64,000 bases of DNA, taken from contig JAOVFP010000002.1 in the NCBI GenBank assembly GCA_025738555.1, positions 2,604,001 to 2,668,000 on the forward strand. Direction: 5' to 3'. Positions within the stretch are counted from its first letter, which is position 1; each line of letters begins with the position of its first letter. Of the stretch, positions 10,970 through 21,957 are shown piece by piece. This stretch comes from Cyathus striatus. Lineage: Eukaryota > Basidiomycota > Agaricomycetes > Agaricales > Nidulariaceae. Made by a program: the position numbers and the translations under genes. The notes under the pieces were generated by a model. The model was not told where the DNA came from. It ran no database searches and saw only the letters and a list, made by a program, of their open reading frames with translations.

Positions 10970-11129
10970 TATGGAAAGTCTAACGACCACGCTCAAACGC
11001 ATCAATTATAATTGAGCGCCGGTGTCCGGCACTGCGGCTCCTCGGTTAGATCTTACCATCTCTGTTTCAGAATTTTACTTAAGTGATATTGGGCGCTTAC
11101 TAAGCGTGGTCGTCCGGTATGGCGGTAAC
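10970..11129 (+). repeat. Left terminal inverted repeat
   Basis: Outer arm of the element. It pairs with 12538-12702 in reverse complement. Shared blocks include CGACCACGCTCAAACGCATC near the outer end and the inner end GCGTGGTCGTCCGGTA. Confidence 0.85.
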
Positions 11130-12537
11130 TATGTGTGCTCAAGCAACTATTTAGTTCTTTACAGTAACGTAGAGTAGGCAAAGTGCCTGTGCTGCGAATC
11201 GCAAATTATTTGATATCTCAAGAAGTTCAAGACTGTGTTACGTTATCGGCTAGATCACGTTCACGCGACGCGTTCATACGCATTCCACTCGCATTCTCCA
11301 CCTAATCCCTCCTCCCTGCTCACTTGTTCCAATCTTTCCTCAGATTATACTTCTTCATTCACTGTCCCGACATAATGCCCATCCACTGTGACATTCTTAT
11401 CTTTCAAAATAACTATGACATCGGCACCGAATCAAGACCCTGAGTTTGACAAGAAAACTCTTATCTCGTCGCAAACTCTTCAATTATTCAATCTTTCAAT
11501 TTTTCTTACTCAATTTTTCCATTCACTAGTAATGTTTTAATATATTCTTTTTATATTCTTTTCATTCATTTGTCAAATGTTATTTGTTTTTCCAGTATTT
11601 AAACCCCTGTAGATACTTTATAGACAGTCTAAGCAAGTTTACATCGTCTCCCATCGTAATTCTAAGTTAATACGTACTCTCAATACAATCATTGTCAGCT
11701 TACTCGACATTATGCTTTCTTCATCTTTTTTTCATGCTGGGACTTCGTTTTGAAGTTCTTTCTCTCTCGTTATGTTGCAAATTATCATTTTTTCGAATTC
11801 TAACTTCGTTCCTCTCACCTTAGGACAAGGTATACCTCGATAAGTATACCTTAAATACAAAAACTTGCTTTAGCGTTGAAAACAAGTTGAGATGTACAGA
11901 CTATAGTATGGTACACCTATTATAAAAGTACTGTACATCATGAGTCAAAGAGTATGCTACTTTTAGAGTCAGAACGGAGTATGCAAATGATAAGTTATAA
12001 AATAATTACTTCAATGTCAATTGTATATATATGTCAAAGGTGGCTTACTGAGATGAATTTGTAGTCAAATTGGATGTGCGAAAGTGATCGTATGCTCCCT
12101 CATCTTCAACAAATGTAGGGGCCATTCTACCAGTGTGAATTTGGGAAAGTTTTTTATCCATGTGCTCGCAAGCAAGTTCCTGAGCTGCTTTGCAATATCT
12201 CACATTGAATTCTCGTCGCTTGGCAGATGAATCTGCTGTGGATGATTATTAAATCAACATAACACAGACTGTATTAAGTCAGGCAACAATTCTTTATTAA
12301 AACCTCCCATGTACATCATGTACATTGTAATATGAGCCATCCTCTGCTTGTATCGACATAAATTATTTCAACTCGAGACAAGCCGAAGGACTTGTAACAA
12401 GTATTCGGTTCACGTAATATGAGTGCCGCCTCGTATCGCTTACATCGTTGGTTCATCTCATAGTCAAAAATACTTATATCGGAGCTAATACTGTATAGGT
12501 ATGTTATTCTATTTTACTGTAACGAACCAAGTAATTA

Positions 12538-12702
12538 GTTACTGCCGTACCGGACGACCACGCTTCAATGAGTAAGCGCTTAATCTCGCTTAAGTGAAAT
12601 TCTGAAACAGAGATTGTATTATCTAACCGAGAAGCCGCGGTGCCGGACACCGGAGTTCAATTATAATTGATGCGTTTGAGCGTGGTCGTTAGACTTTCCA
12701 TA
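12538..12702 (-). repeat. Right terminal inverted repeat
   Basis: Reverse complement of the left arm with scattered differences and a few small gaps. The two arms are alike enough that the element is probably not ancient. Confidence 0.85.
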
Positions 12703-12708
12703 AATTTG

Positions 12709-13279
12709 CCCTTGTTGTTTCTCGATGCCGAAGGCCTGATTTAACTCTACTCCCGACCCCGCAGCATTAAGTATTTTTAAGTTCGTACTGGACTCCCACC
12801 AGGCACCGAGGACAAACCGATGATGACCTTCATAGTAGTATCAGAGAGCATCTATCAAATTCTACATAGACGACCAGGTCCTGTTACTAAAACCTCAAAT
12901 CACAGTCCAAATAAGCAATTCATTCCGCAAAGATGAAATACTTTATCAAGAAATAACTTGGCAATAACTTCAAATAAGTATTCAAAGCTTGAAGCCTTAT
13001 GTACATCCAGATTTCACTTTTTCATTCAGTTCCATCTCGCATATTAAGATATTAGGAAAAATATCGTTGCTGAAGGTTCTAGTCGAGCATCAGTGTAAAG
13101 AATTATCACGAAGATATTTTGTACAAGTGCTGAAGCTGAAGTCCTTCCTTATCTGCCATTATTGACAAGCTTAAGTTGCTGTAATTGCTGTATGTAACCA
13201 CTTAATTTATTTCTTGTGTCACTGTAAGGGATATGGCACGTGATACAATGTTCATAAGCAGGTAACGGAAACTTCTGCA
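12709..13279. other. Duplicated spacer, right part
   Basis: No gene. It corresponds to about 16890-18013 downstream of DUF6533 copy 3, with many small differences. It probably once held the promoter of the broken DUF829 gene. Confidence 0.45.
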
Positions 13280-13980
13280 ATGGGCAATGAAGAGCTGGTT
13301 AAAGAGACATTCGTTTCTATTGGCAAGGGCTTGTATCTCAGCAAGCTGCATACAGATGCCGTTTCCGCTGAATCAAAACAGGCCACACAGGAGCCTACGT
13401 GAGTTTAATTCCTACATTCATGAGCGTTACCATTCTCAAGACATTGCTTTCTGTGAAGTTTGATCCTGGTTTTGGATGGAGTAAGTCTTGAATTCGATCC
13501 TGTATCCATTGTTGACTTACGTGGGAGCACCCTGGAGCTGTTAATATTCTTGTTAGTCTCAGTTCTTTTGAAGTGCGGAGAAGACGAGGGTACACCTGCA
13601 CCGTTTCATTCGTGGAAAGGCAAGTTGACTCGTTGTCGTAGCAAGCTGCTCTCGCTCCCGTCGTCGAGACTCTCGAAGCATTCGGATACATACCCACAAA
13701 GAAACGCGAGATAATACACGGAACGCATATAGAACCCTTCGTTCCTGAAGTACCACCTCGCATTCTGGTGCATGCATTCTTAAATGGTGAATTTGCATCA
13801 TACCGGTAGCCAAACACTCCCATCTCTAATGATAATCCATCCCATTCTACTAGGTGGCTGTTGACAATTAGCAAAACTCAGCAATATTATTTCCTCTCGC
13901 CTTTCCTCCTCCCAATGCACTTCTCTTCCTAAAATACCCAGCCTTCTCATCCTCGACTCTGCACCAGGAAGCGGGCAGAG
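13280..13980 (+). pseudogene. DUF829 (TMEM53/PaxU-like) hydrolase, broken copy
   Basis: This is the paralogue of the intact gene at 18014. Exon 1 (13280 to about 13399) is open and keeps the same splice donor. Exon 2 has lost one base inside the block that reads FGWM in the intact gene. The first part of exon 3 is removed by a deletion of about 60 nt. The exon carrying the nucleophile serine is still recognisable, but the next exon soon meets a TGA. Similarity ends at about 13980, inside what should be the long last exon, so the C-terminal half with the catalytic aspartate and histidine is missing. Confidence 0.85.
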
Positions 13981-14997
13981 AAGGCTCAGAGGAATGATTC
14001 AAGAATGATTCATCTGACCTGGAACCATGAATACCTGTTAGTATTGCACCAACACTGCCGAACTTAGTAACAACACAAGAAACTTAAAACCACGACTACA
14101 AGTTGAGTACAACCGCTCAGTCGGAGCTTGAAGTCGGCGGCATTGTTCCAGCGGCCAGCCGGGAACCTAGAATTTCCAGGCTTCCCACTGTCGTGCTTCA
14201 CTCATGCTTCATTCGTTGCTCAGCGCTCAGTGCTCATGCATCAATGCATCATGTATCATATATTAATATGTACTTATAACGCCCTCTCAGAGTTCTCAAG
14301 ACAACCACTCGCTCTCTTACCGATCAACGTTCAAATTTTCGCAGGCGAACCCAATTCATAGGCAGAGATCCATTGGGGATTAAAAGTTGTCGACGCACCT
14401 GGCACCTGCTTTCTATCGTCGGGGAATGGGACTTTTTAATACGTACAAAGGTAATTTTACACTCAACAATCAACCACCCCGGCGCTACGAAACAGCCAGA
14501 TTGACTTCCCTTGTACTTATGTAGTGTTTATCCGACAACTCCGTCTGCGCGTACGTGATATCATGGGATTTCTACATAGGGATTGTTCAAATTTGTTGAC
14601 ATTTGAGCGCTGAGTGCTGAATTTTAATCAGACGATCCAGTCACTAGTCACCAGTACCAATCACCTCACATCCACAACAACAGCTCGTTGGCTTGCACAG
14701 TATGTAGATAACTCCAATCATGTTGTGCTGAACAATCCAAGAACAACATTGAATCTACAGATACTTGACTTTTTCTACTTCAACAGCTTGTTCAGTTACT
14801 ATTCATTTCTGGTAATGGACATATGATCTCCCTGTTGTCTCCATGATAATCATATCCAAATCGCATCTTTTTGCGATTTCGTGTGAACTGGCCCTATTTT
14901 CACTGCTACCATCCATGGTATAAAGCATTCAACACGAAACAAAGAAATTACCAATTCTTCCCCGCTAAAGTCTTTCACTTCATCTACTCACTGTAAA
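13981..14997. other. Intergenic DNA before DUF6533 copy 3
   Basis: I see no gene. Short open frames do not join to anything. The right end should hold the promoter of the gene at 14998. Confidence 0.45.
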
Positions 14998-16545
14998 ATG
15001 AAGACACCAGTCGAAACATTGGTTACTATTCTTCAACACACACAGGTGTATCGTGTACGTTTTTATCTTTCGTATTTCAAGAATGCTTTAATTCACAATT
15101 TTGCCAAAGTATATCAATAGTATGTACCCCAGTGAAGTAATATTTCCTAAGAGTTTAAGATTTACGGTGAACTTACGCAGTTGCGAGCTTGGCTTTATTG
15201 GTATGTAGCATATTATTAATGATCTTTACAGTACTCACACTCACCAGTACTATGACTACTGCCTGACGTTGAACTTGGAAATGAATGTAATATGGCCATC
15301 TAAATGGAACCACATTAAAATTCTTTTCTTTCTGACACGCTATACTCCGTTTGTGGATTCAGGCATTTTGTTCTATCGTATGTTTCTCTTCAATAACAAG
15401 AACTTCGGCTAACAATGATTGTTTACTGTAGATCATTTTGCGCTAAATGTACCTCCGGAGTCATGCGTCAAAGCATTTAAGGCAAGCGGATGTGAGTAAT
15501 GAGTAGTTGACTCAGAAATATTCTGGAATTCATCACATGGAATAAACCAGGGATGTGTTTTGCTGGCGGAGTTCTCGCTGAAGGTGCGTCTTTCATCGCT
15601 GATGGTGGTGAACAAAGTCTGTAAACTGGTTACAGCTACATTGTCCATAAGAACGTGGTCTGTTTGGAACGATAGTCCAACAGTGAAGTTTGGTCTTCCT
15701 ATCTTCTTTCTTTCAATATGGCTTGCTTCAGGTATCTTTACTGCAAAATTTGTCACTTCACTGGAATGTTTGTTAGCACCTTGCCATCTGTACCGCTCCC
15801 TACATTGACGTACCTAACAGTTGCTCTTAACCCATACCATCTGGGATTCAGAGGGTGTGTAATTATGCATGGAAGCTCGATATTATCAGTCGTCTGGGTA
15901 TTATTGACGGTGTTTAATGGTGGTTAGTACGTCTATGTTTATCCCAGTGAAAATTTCTATGATGCTGGTTTAGTGGCACTGATCCTCATGGGAGTCCGGG
16001 CATTTCAATCTCGTAGGCTTTCCATTCTCTGCCTCCAACAAAACTTGGTTTGAGATACATATGTAGGACAAATGGGTGTAACTTCGAGCTTGATGCGAAT
16101 AGTGTATCAGGATGGTGAGTTTCTATAGTGATTGTGATACTTGGTACGCCATTTACTTAACCACCGAATATGTAGGTATCACCTACTACTTCTACCTTTT
16201 TGGTAAACCTTCTCTAGAAATGCCTTTGAAGTGTAATGTACCACTAACCAATACAACATTTAGCTTTGGCACTCATTAATACTGTTCTCGTCCTAAAACT
16301 CCCTGTATGTAATAACTTTTGTTGTGACCGTTTGCAATATTTCTCATCTGCGGGTTCGCTATGTAGCCTGACTTTGTTACGTTGCTATTATAGTGCGTCA
16401 CCTAAACACCTATTTTGATATTATATGATTTTCTCATAGTCTAACCAGCCTTGAACGCGCAATGCATGCTATCTTTTCTTGTAGAGTCATTTTCCACATT
16501 CGGGACCGTGGAGAAATGTCTCTTGGCGATGGGACCCTCTTGTAG
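14998..16545 (+). CDS. DUF6533-domain multi-pass membrane protein, copy 3
   Basis: Rebuilt with the same 14 exons as copies 1 and 2. Checked exons include 14998-15054, 15110-15119, 15181-15200, 15248-15377 and the last exon 16449-16545, giving about 272 residues. The first exon is two codons longer than in copy 1. The blocks YYDYCLTL, VIWPSKW, FLTRYTPF, IRTWSVW and GFRGC mark DUF6533. The conserved tail SCRVIFHIRDRG and the final SLGDGTLL follow. No stop or frameshift is needed. Its downstream neighbour, a DUF829 hydrolase, is intact, so this is the best-preserved of the duplicated two-gene units. The role of DUF6533 proteins is unknown. Confidence 0.87.
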
Positions 16546-18013
16546 AAAATATTTTGACAATCTTATTATTCCTGGTTTCTCCGTAATTTTAACTACGTTG
16601 CTAATATCTGGCCAATTCTATGATAGCACTATATTACACTGACCTCGATATCTCAAACAGTGTTGATAATTTGAATTTAAAGTTCTGCTGCTCTTTGTCT
16701 GCTAAGAGCGTTGTTTTTAAATTTATAAAGCGGCTCCAATGACTTACTAAATGTTCAAGTGAGAACAAACGAGTTCGAAATATGGTGTGATTTTCTTCTG
16801 GATCGGAAGTGTGCGAGTGCTCCATAAGTGAGAAAGAATAGTAAGTCGGTGATACTACTAAACACCAAATGCCTCTGATAATCAAGTTTGCCCTTGTTCA
16901 ACTTTTGTTGTTTCTCGATGTCGAAGGCCTGATTTTAACATCACTGTAATTTGTTCATCGCCCTGTCAACGCCCTTCATACTGAATTGTCAACAAGCACC
17001 GAGGATGATCATCACAAGTCATCACATCTCTCACTTCATATCATCAGAAATCCTAGACGACCCGGTGTTTGTTAACCTCACATTATAATTAGCCCAACTA
17101 CGGATTCATTCGGTGAAGCTAAAATTAGTTTACATCATTCAATTTTCAACAATTATTTGTGGACTTAAGCTAGGACTGGACAATTGACTGGACACATACT
17201 GAAGTTATGAATTGAATATTATTGGACAGCAGCTCGTACAAGACTTCCCGGCACTATAGAATTGTATGAAGGATCATCGATTACCGGTCAACCGGTCGCC
17301 ATTCAGCAAGGTACTAAGCGCCGTGAAATTCCAGAAGTGTTGTCAGGCCTAACACAAAAGTTTATGTTCTCTAACTGGTAGCATTTGAACAGTAACTAAT
17401 CGAGCACACGCAACGATCATCAGCCTCTCCAGCCTCCAGGTCACATCTTTGGTCGAAAGATATCTCCCTCATCATTTCCATCTGTTAAGTCTTGCTCATT
17501 GAGAAGTCGTTGTAATTACTGTAACCTAAAAGTATATCTGAGTTGCATCTGAGTACATTATTTCTGTAGCGCCACTACTGTAAAGACGTCGCGCCTCCTC
17601 GAGTCCCGACCTCGTGTAAATTCTGTAATCGCAATGACGTGATACACGTGATACAATGTTCATAAGCAGGTGACGCTTGACGGAAGTCCGCTGAAAGCCC
17701 CTTCAAACTTCTGATCCTTGCTGCAATGTCACTGCCCCCGTTTGGCTCCTGTTCTGCATCTGTCTTGGGGGTTTCGGCAATTCGAATCTACTACTACTGC
17801 TACTACGCATTGAACTCGTAGTAGATATTCTCGTAAGAGAGTAATCCCTTGGCACTAACTTCAACGGGGCATTTGTTCCCGTGTAGCCGAGCCTGAGGTC
17901 TCGGGAGCAGAATCAGGTATCTACAATTATCTGGGGAGCACAGACGCCGGTGGGGAAGTGGTATTCTTAAAGTCCAACTGCCTTTGCGTCGAACCGCCAG
18001 GACTTTTTCGACA
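16546..18013. other. Spacer between DUF6533 copy 3 and DUF829 gene
   Basis: No gene is seen. It is the paralogue of 10481-10962 plus 12709-13279 and lacks the inverted-repeat element, which is what makes the element's insertion visible. Confidence 0.55.
16874..16894. other. Paralogous empty site of the inverted-repeat element
   Basis: The sequence runs without a break from the block found left of the element (CTGATAATCAA) into the block found right of it (TTTGCCCTTG). At the filled site the same two blocks are separated by the element and a repeated AAATTTG. Confidence 0.85.
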
Positions 18014-19175
18014 ATGGGCAACGAAGAACCGGTTAAAGAGAACAACTTCGTTTCTATTGGCAAGGGCCTGTATCTCAGCAAACCGCGTACAGACGCCGTT
18101 TCTGCTGAATCACAGACGGCACAGGAGCCTACGTGAGTTTAATTCCTACATTCATGCGCATTACCATTCTCAAGACATTGCTTTCTGCGAAGTTTGATCC
18201 TCGTTTTCGGATGGAGTAGGTCTTGAATTCGATCTTGTATCCATTGTTGACTTACCAATTGCCAGTGGGAGCGAAACTACCACACATCTTCAAATATACC
18301 AAAGCTTATGAAGAGATATACCCTGGAGCTGTTAAGATTCTTGTTAGATCGGAGGCTCAGTTCTTTTGGAGTGGGAAGAAGACAAGGGTACGTCTGCACG
18401 TTTTCATTCGTAAAAAGGCAGGCTGACTTTTCGTCGTAGCAAGCTGCTCTCGCTCCCGTCATCGAGACTCTCGAAGCGCTCGGATACATATCTATGAAGA
18501 AACGCGAGATAGCACACGGAATGCCTATAGAACCCTTCGTTCCTGAAGTACCACCTCGCATTCTAGTTCATGCATTCTCAAATGGTGAGTTTGTATCATA
18601 CCGGTAACCGAATACTCCCATATCTAATCCATCCCATTCTAGGTGGCTGTGCGCAACTAGCAACACTCAGCGATATCCTTTCCTCTCGCCTTCCCTCCTC
18701 CCAAAGCACTTCCCTTCCAAAAGCACCCAGCCTTCTCATCCTCGACTCTGCACCGGGAAGCGGTGGTATCCGTGCATCACAACGCGCATTTTCTACTGCT
18801 ATCCGCAACCCTATACTCCGGCAGTTGGTAAACATCTTCATAGCGCTCTTATACGCATATGGCGGCATCATGGGTCTTATCTTCCGCAAAAAGTCAATAC
18901 TGGACGTAATACAGGCGGTAATTCTCAGTCCGAAGGTACTCCCGTGGTTTGGGCAGTGGACAAGGAGGGTGTATTTGTATTCTACGGGTGATAATATGGT
19001 ACCTTGGCAAGAGGTGGAGAAGCACGCGAAGGCGGCTGAGGAGGCTGGGTATGTAGTAAGAAGAGAGAAGTTTGGCAAGTCTGGGCATGTTGCGCATGCC
19101 AGAGAAGATCCAGCGAGGTATTGGGGTGCTGTTAAGGATTCTTGGGTGCAGGCTTGCAAGGATACTGTAGAGTAG
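18014..19175 (+). CDS. DUF829 alpha/beta hydrolase (TMEM53/PaxU-like)
   Basis: Five exons, 18014-18132, 18193-18215, 18266-18387, 18440-18584 and 18643-19175, give 313 residues in frame. The block LILVFGWMGA near residue 43 and the nucleophile motif HAFSNGG (serine about 135) mark PF05705/DUF829. A triad is completed by aspartate about 253 in STGDNMVPW and histidine about 285 in KSGHVAH. TMEM53 relatives sit at the nuclear envelope in animals, and PaxU relatives lie in fungal indole-diterpene clusters; no substrate can be inferred here. Residues about 200-225 are hydrophobic. It is the intact partner of the broken copy at 13280. Its 3' end has been copied repeatedly into the tandem array that follows. 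Confidence 0.88.
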
Positions 19176-19269
19176 TAGCTGTTGATTTGATCATTGTTTG
19201 TATTAATGTTATGGTATGTTGTATCTATTTCTTTTGATAGTCTTAGATTTCAAGTATATCGCATACTGT

Positions 19270-21184
19270 CTACGTGAATATATCATCGTATGGTGGAATC
19301 TTGCGAATGCAACGTGGCTGAGGCCGGGCCCATGGTTGGGCCTTCGATTTATTCGAGGATGGCTGCTCGAGATGTATGTCAACCTTGCTTGGGGGTTGAA
19401 GAACGGGAATATGAGGTGAAAGATCAGTGAAAAATGGCCACGTAGGCATGTAGCACATTTCCTGTGGATCTTATTAATATGGTAGAAACAGAGACTCGTT
19501 GAACGTACCTCGGGCCCACAAGGCTCAGGACAATGAGCCCATACACTCCAATCCAACCACTTCATGAGCATGTCTACCTCATCCTTCCAACCATCCAGAA
19601 GCCCACGTAATTCATCTTCAGAAGTCGTTATCTCATTCCACGGAACTAATCCTCGTTCTACTCCTTCAGCCCACAACTTGACCAGCACACGACATATCTC
19701 CTTGTTCACATCCTCCATTGCGCTCAACATCATATTCTCGGATGCTGTTAAATTGGGTAATTTGGAGAGATAGTCGGTGTGAGCGGTTGCGCACAGCTTG
19801 AACACCGGGACAGCCCATGAATGATTCGATGTCGTTCGGAAGGATGTCGACGGTATATTGTCTGGAACAGCTGTATGAAGCCTATAAGGTGAAATTAGTT
19901 TTCGCAATTGGTCGAAAGCACGGTTAGCGGCACGCTGGGTGTCTGTGGTGTTCGTAACCATGTATCGCAAGATCTCAAGGCGCTCTGCATAGCGGTTCGT
20001 GATAACATGAAACTGTGCCCTCCAATCCACGGAAGTCGTATGTTCCCATTGATCCAGAGCAAGAATTTCGTCTAGTCGATCTCGTAGAGTTTGAACATCC
20101 TTGGTACTGATCCCGTCTACGCGATGATACCATCTCTCCTTCCCATGTCGAAGTGGCACTAAGCTTGGAAACGAATCGGTGTCGTAAAATGAGATGACAC
20201 GAGAGAGGTCCAGTCTTATACGTGTGTCACCTGGATAGTAATTGTGCCATGTTCCAACCTCCATCGTGTTGAATGTCATTCCAAGAAGTACGTTCTTTGG
20301 AAGACCTAAATGCGGCCTTGTTGGTCGAGGTAAGGGAGGGTCTTCGAGAGTTTCGCACATGCTAACGTTCGACGGATCGGGAAGAATGTCGGGAGAAAGC
20401 ACTATGTCAGTTGCGAGGTTGAGAAATGAAACGACTTCCACATCCTTGGAGAAGTTACACAGCATGATCTCGCTGTATTGAGTATTGAGTATTATGAATT
20501 GAAAGACAACCTCCACTTACAAGTCCATCTGCATTCTCATGAACCCATGAATTCCATACTTCCGGCCCCAGTCACATAGCTTGCAAATTCGTATATCCTC
20601 GGCGAGTAACATCTCAGGTCTACTTTTCCCCCACAGCAAGATGTCTTGTGTGTCGAAGGGACCATCTTCTAACTTGGCGGAGCTGCTGCCGTCAAAATAA
20701 AGGATCTTCAAGGGGCTCTTTACCACCAGAGTAAGCTGCCAACATCCCTGGTTATTGTCAACCGTACCACGTCCAAAGCAGAAATATCGGGCATGTTCAG
20801 CATCAGTAGCGACCCATTCTGGATTAATAGGGATACGGTTATAATAAGTTCCGTGATATAGGATGGTTCCTGCAGGGATGGTGGCTGGGACAATTGTATG
20901 GCCTTGTGCAAGTATTTCAGTGCAAAATTCTTCATTGGTAGGAAGAGTTGCTCACCGTTCCGGTAGCGAGTATTGGTCCAGTGCTGTAGGAGAGAATTTA
21001 TGGTGTCAAAGATCAAGTGCGAGGTAGAGTTTTCAAATGGTGCCTCGTGCAGATTCCAAACATCTGTCTCGCTTTCCAAGGGTAGGTATTCGTCATCATG
21101 ATCGTTATGTTTCAATGGTGCTTGTGAAGTCTTTGCCAAATGAGTGAAAGACAGTACTAACACTGCAACCCAAAAGATATACAT
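19270..21184 (-). CDS. Array gene A: predicted secreted protein of unknown family
   Basis: Four exons, 21184-20956, 20902-20521, 20472-19509 and 19461-19270, give 588 residues in frame. The first 20 residues (MYIFWVAVLVLSFTHLAKTS) look like a signal peptide. Then come LIFDTINSLLQHWTN, a block with ILYHGT, the run KILYFDGSSSAKL, and MLCNF leading into the large third exon with GTWHNYYPGDTRI, VDWRAQFHVITNRYAERLE and MEDVNKEICRVLVKLWAEG. The C-terminus has paired cysteines (CPEPCGPE, then MCYMPTWPFF and PRCIRKIPPY). I do not recognise the family by name. The ILYHGT block is reminiscent of the first motif of ADP-ribosyltransferases, but this is only a hint. Its 3' end lies 94 bp from the convergent DUF829 gene. 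Confidence 0.86.
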
Positions 21185-21691
21185 GATGGTAGAAAGAGAT
21201 TAGAGAACGCTCGAGGGGCCAGGATTCCCAGGAATGCTTTTCAAGCATTACGGTAGCGCTCATAGTGATTCAGATAAAGCATGCGGGAGCTGCGGAGTGC
21301 TATATATGACAATTATACACTGGAGACTTTCGACCACTTGTTCACGGCTTCTGGTGCGTGACGCGAAAAATTGGTTTGACCAAGTGTTCAAACTCTGAGT
21401 TGATGCGTGACACCTGGTGGTTCTGTTCATGCCCCTACAGCCGCCCGGCACGGGCGGAAAAATCGGCTAATTAAGCGCCATATTTGCCTCAAAACTTATG
21501 TTCATGGCAACCTGTGACGCGTGACGAATGTGCTCAAGTGTTCAGTTCAAACGCCCTGCGTGACGCGTGACTGAACACTTGGTCGAAAGAGTCCAGTATT
21601 AGAAAAAGCTGCGCGGCATTCTAGAGATGAGTCCGTAAGAAATCAGGGTACTGTAAAGAATCCTGGAGAGGTCGATTGCATTGTCATACTT

Positions 21692-21855
21692 GTGGCCAAG
21701 GAGGCTGGGTAATAATTGTAGTAGGTATGTTGTGAGGAGGGACTCCGAAGTTTAAGAAGTCCGGGCATGTTGTGCATGCCAGAGAAGATCCGGCGAGGTA
21801 TTGGGGTGCCGTTAAGGATTCTTGGGAGCAGGCTTGCAGAGATGTTATAGAGTAG
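21692..21855 (+). pseudogene. DUF829 3'-end fragment at array junction A/B
   Basis: This stretch copies the last 140 or so bases of the intact DUF829 gene, including the region of GHVAH, the terminal TAG and the 3' flank. It has no upstream exons. It sits directly after gene B just as the real DUF829 tail sits after gene A, so it was carried along by tandem duplication. A shorter second remnant lies at about 21640-21690. Confidence 0.82.
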
Positions 21856-21957
21856 TACTTCGCTGTTGATTTGAATATTGGTTGTATTAATGTCATGGTA
21901 CGTTGTATCTATTTCTTTAGATGGTCTCGGATTTCAAATGCTTATATCACATGCTGT

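Larger units (their letters stand above)
10963..12708. mobile_element. 1.73 kb terminal-inverted-repeat element (non-autonomous, MITE-like)
   Basis: Two copies of a sequence of about 160 bp face each other at 10970-11129 and 12538-12702. Both ends start TATGGAAAG / CTTTCCATA and the repeats then match over most of their length with a few substitutions. Directly outside lies AAATTTG at 10963-10969 and at 12702-12708, which I read as a 7 bp target-site duplication. The paralogous segment at about 16874 has the uninterrupted site (ATCAAGTTTGCCC), so insertion is shown by an empty site. The interior has no open frame longer than 60 codons, so it must rely on a transposase elsewhere. The superfamily is not clear from the ends. 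Confidence 0.85.
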
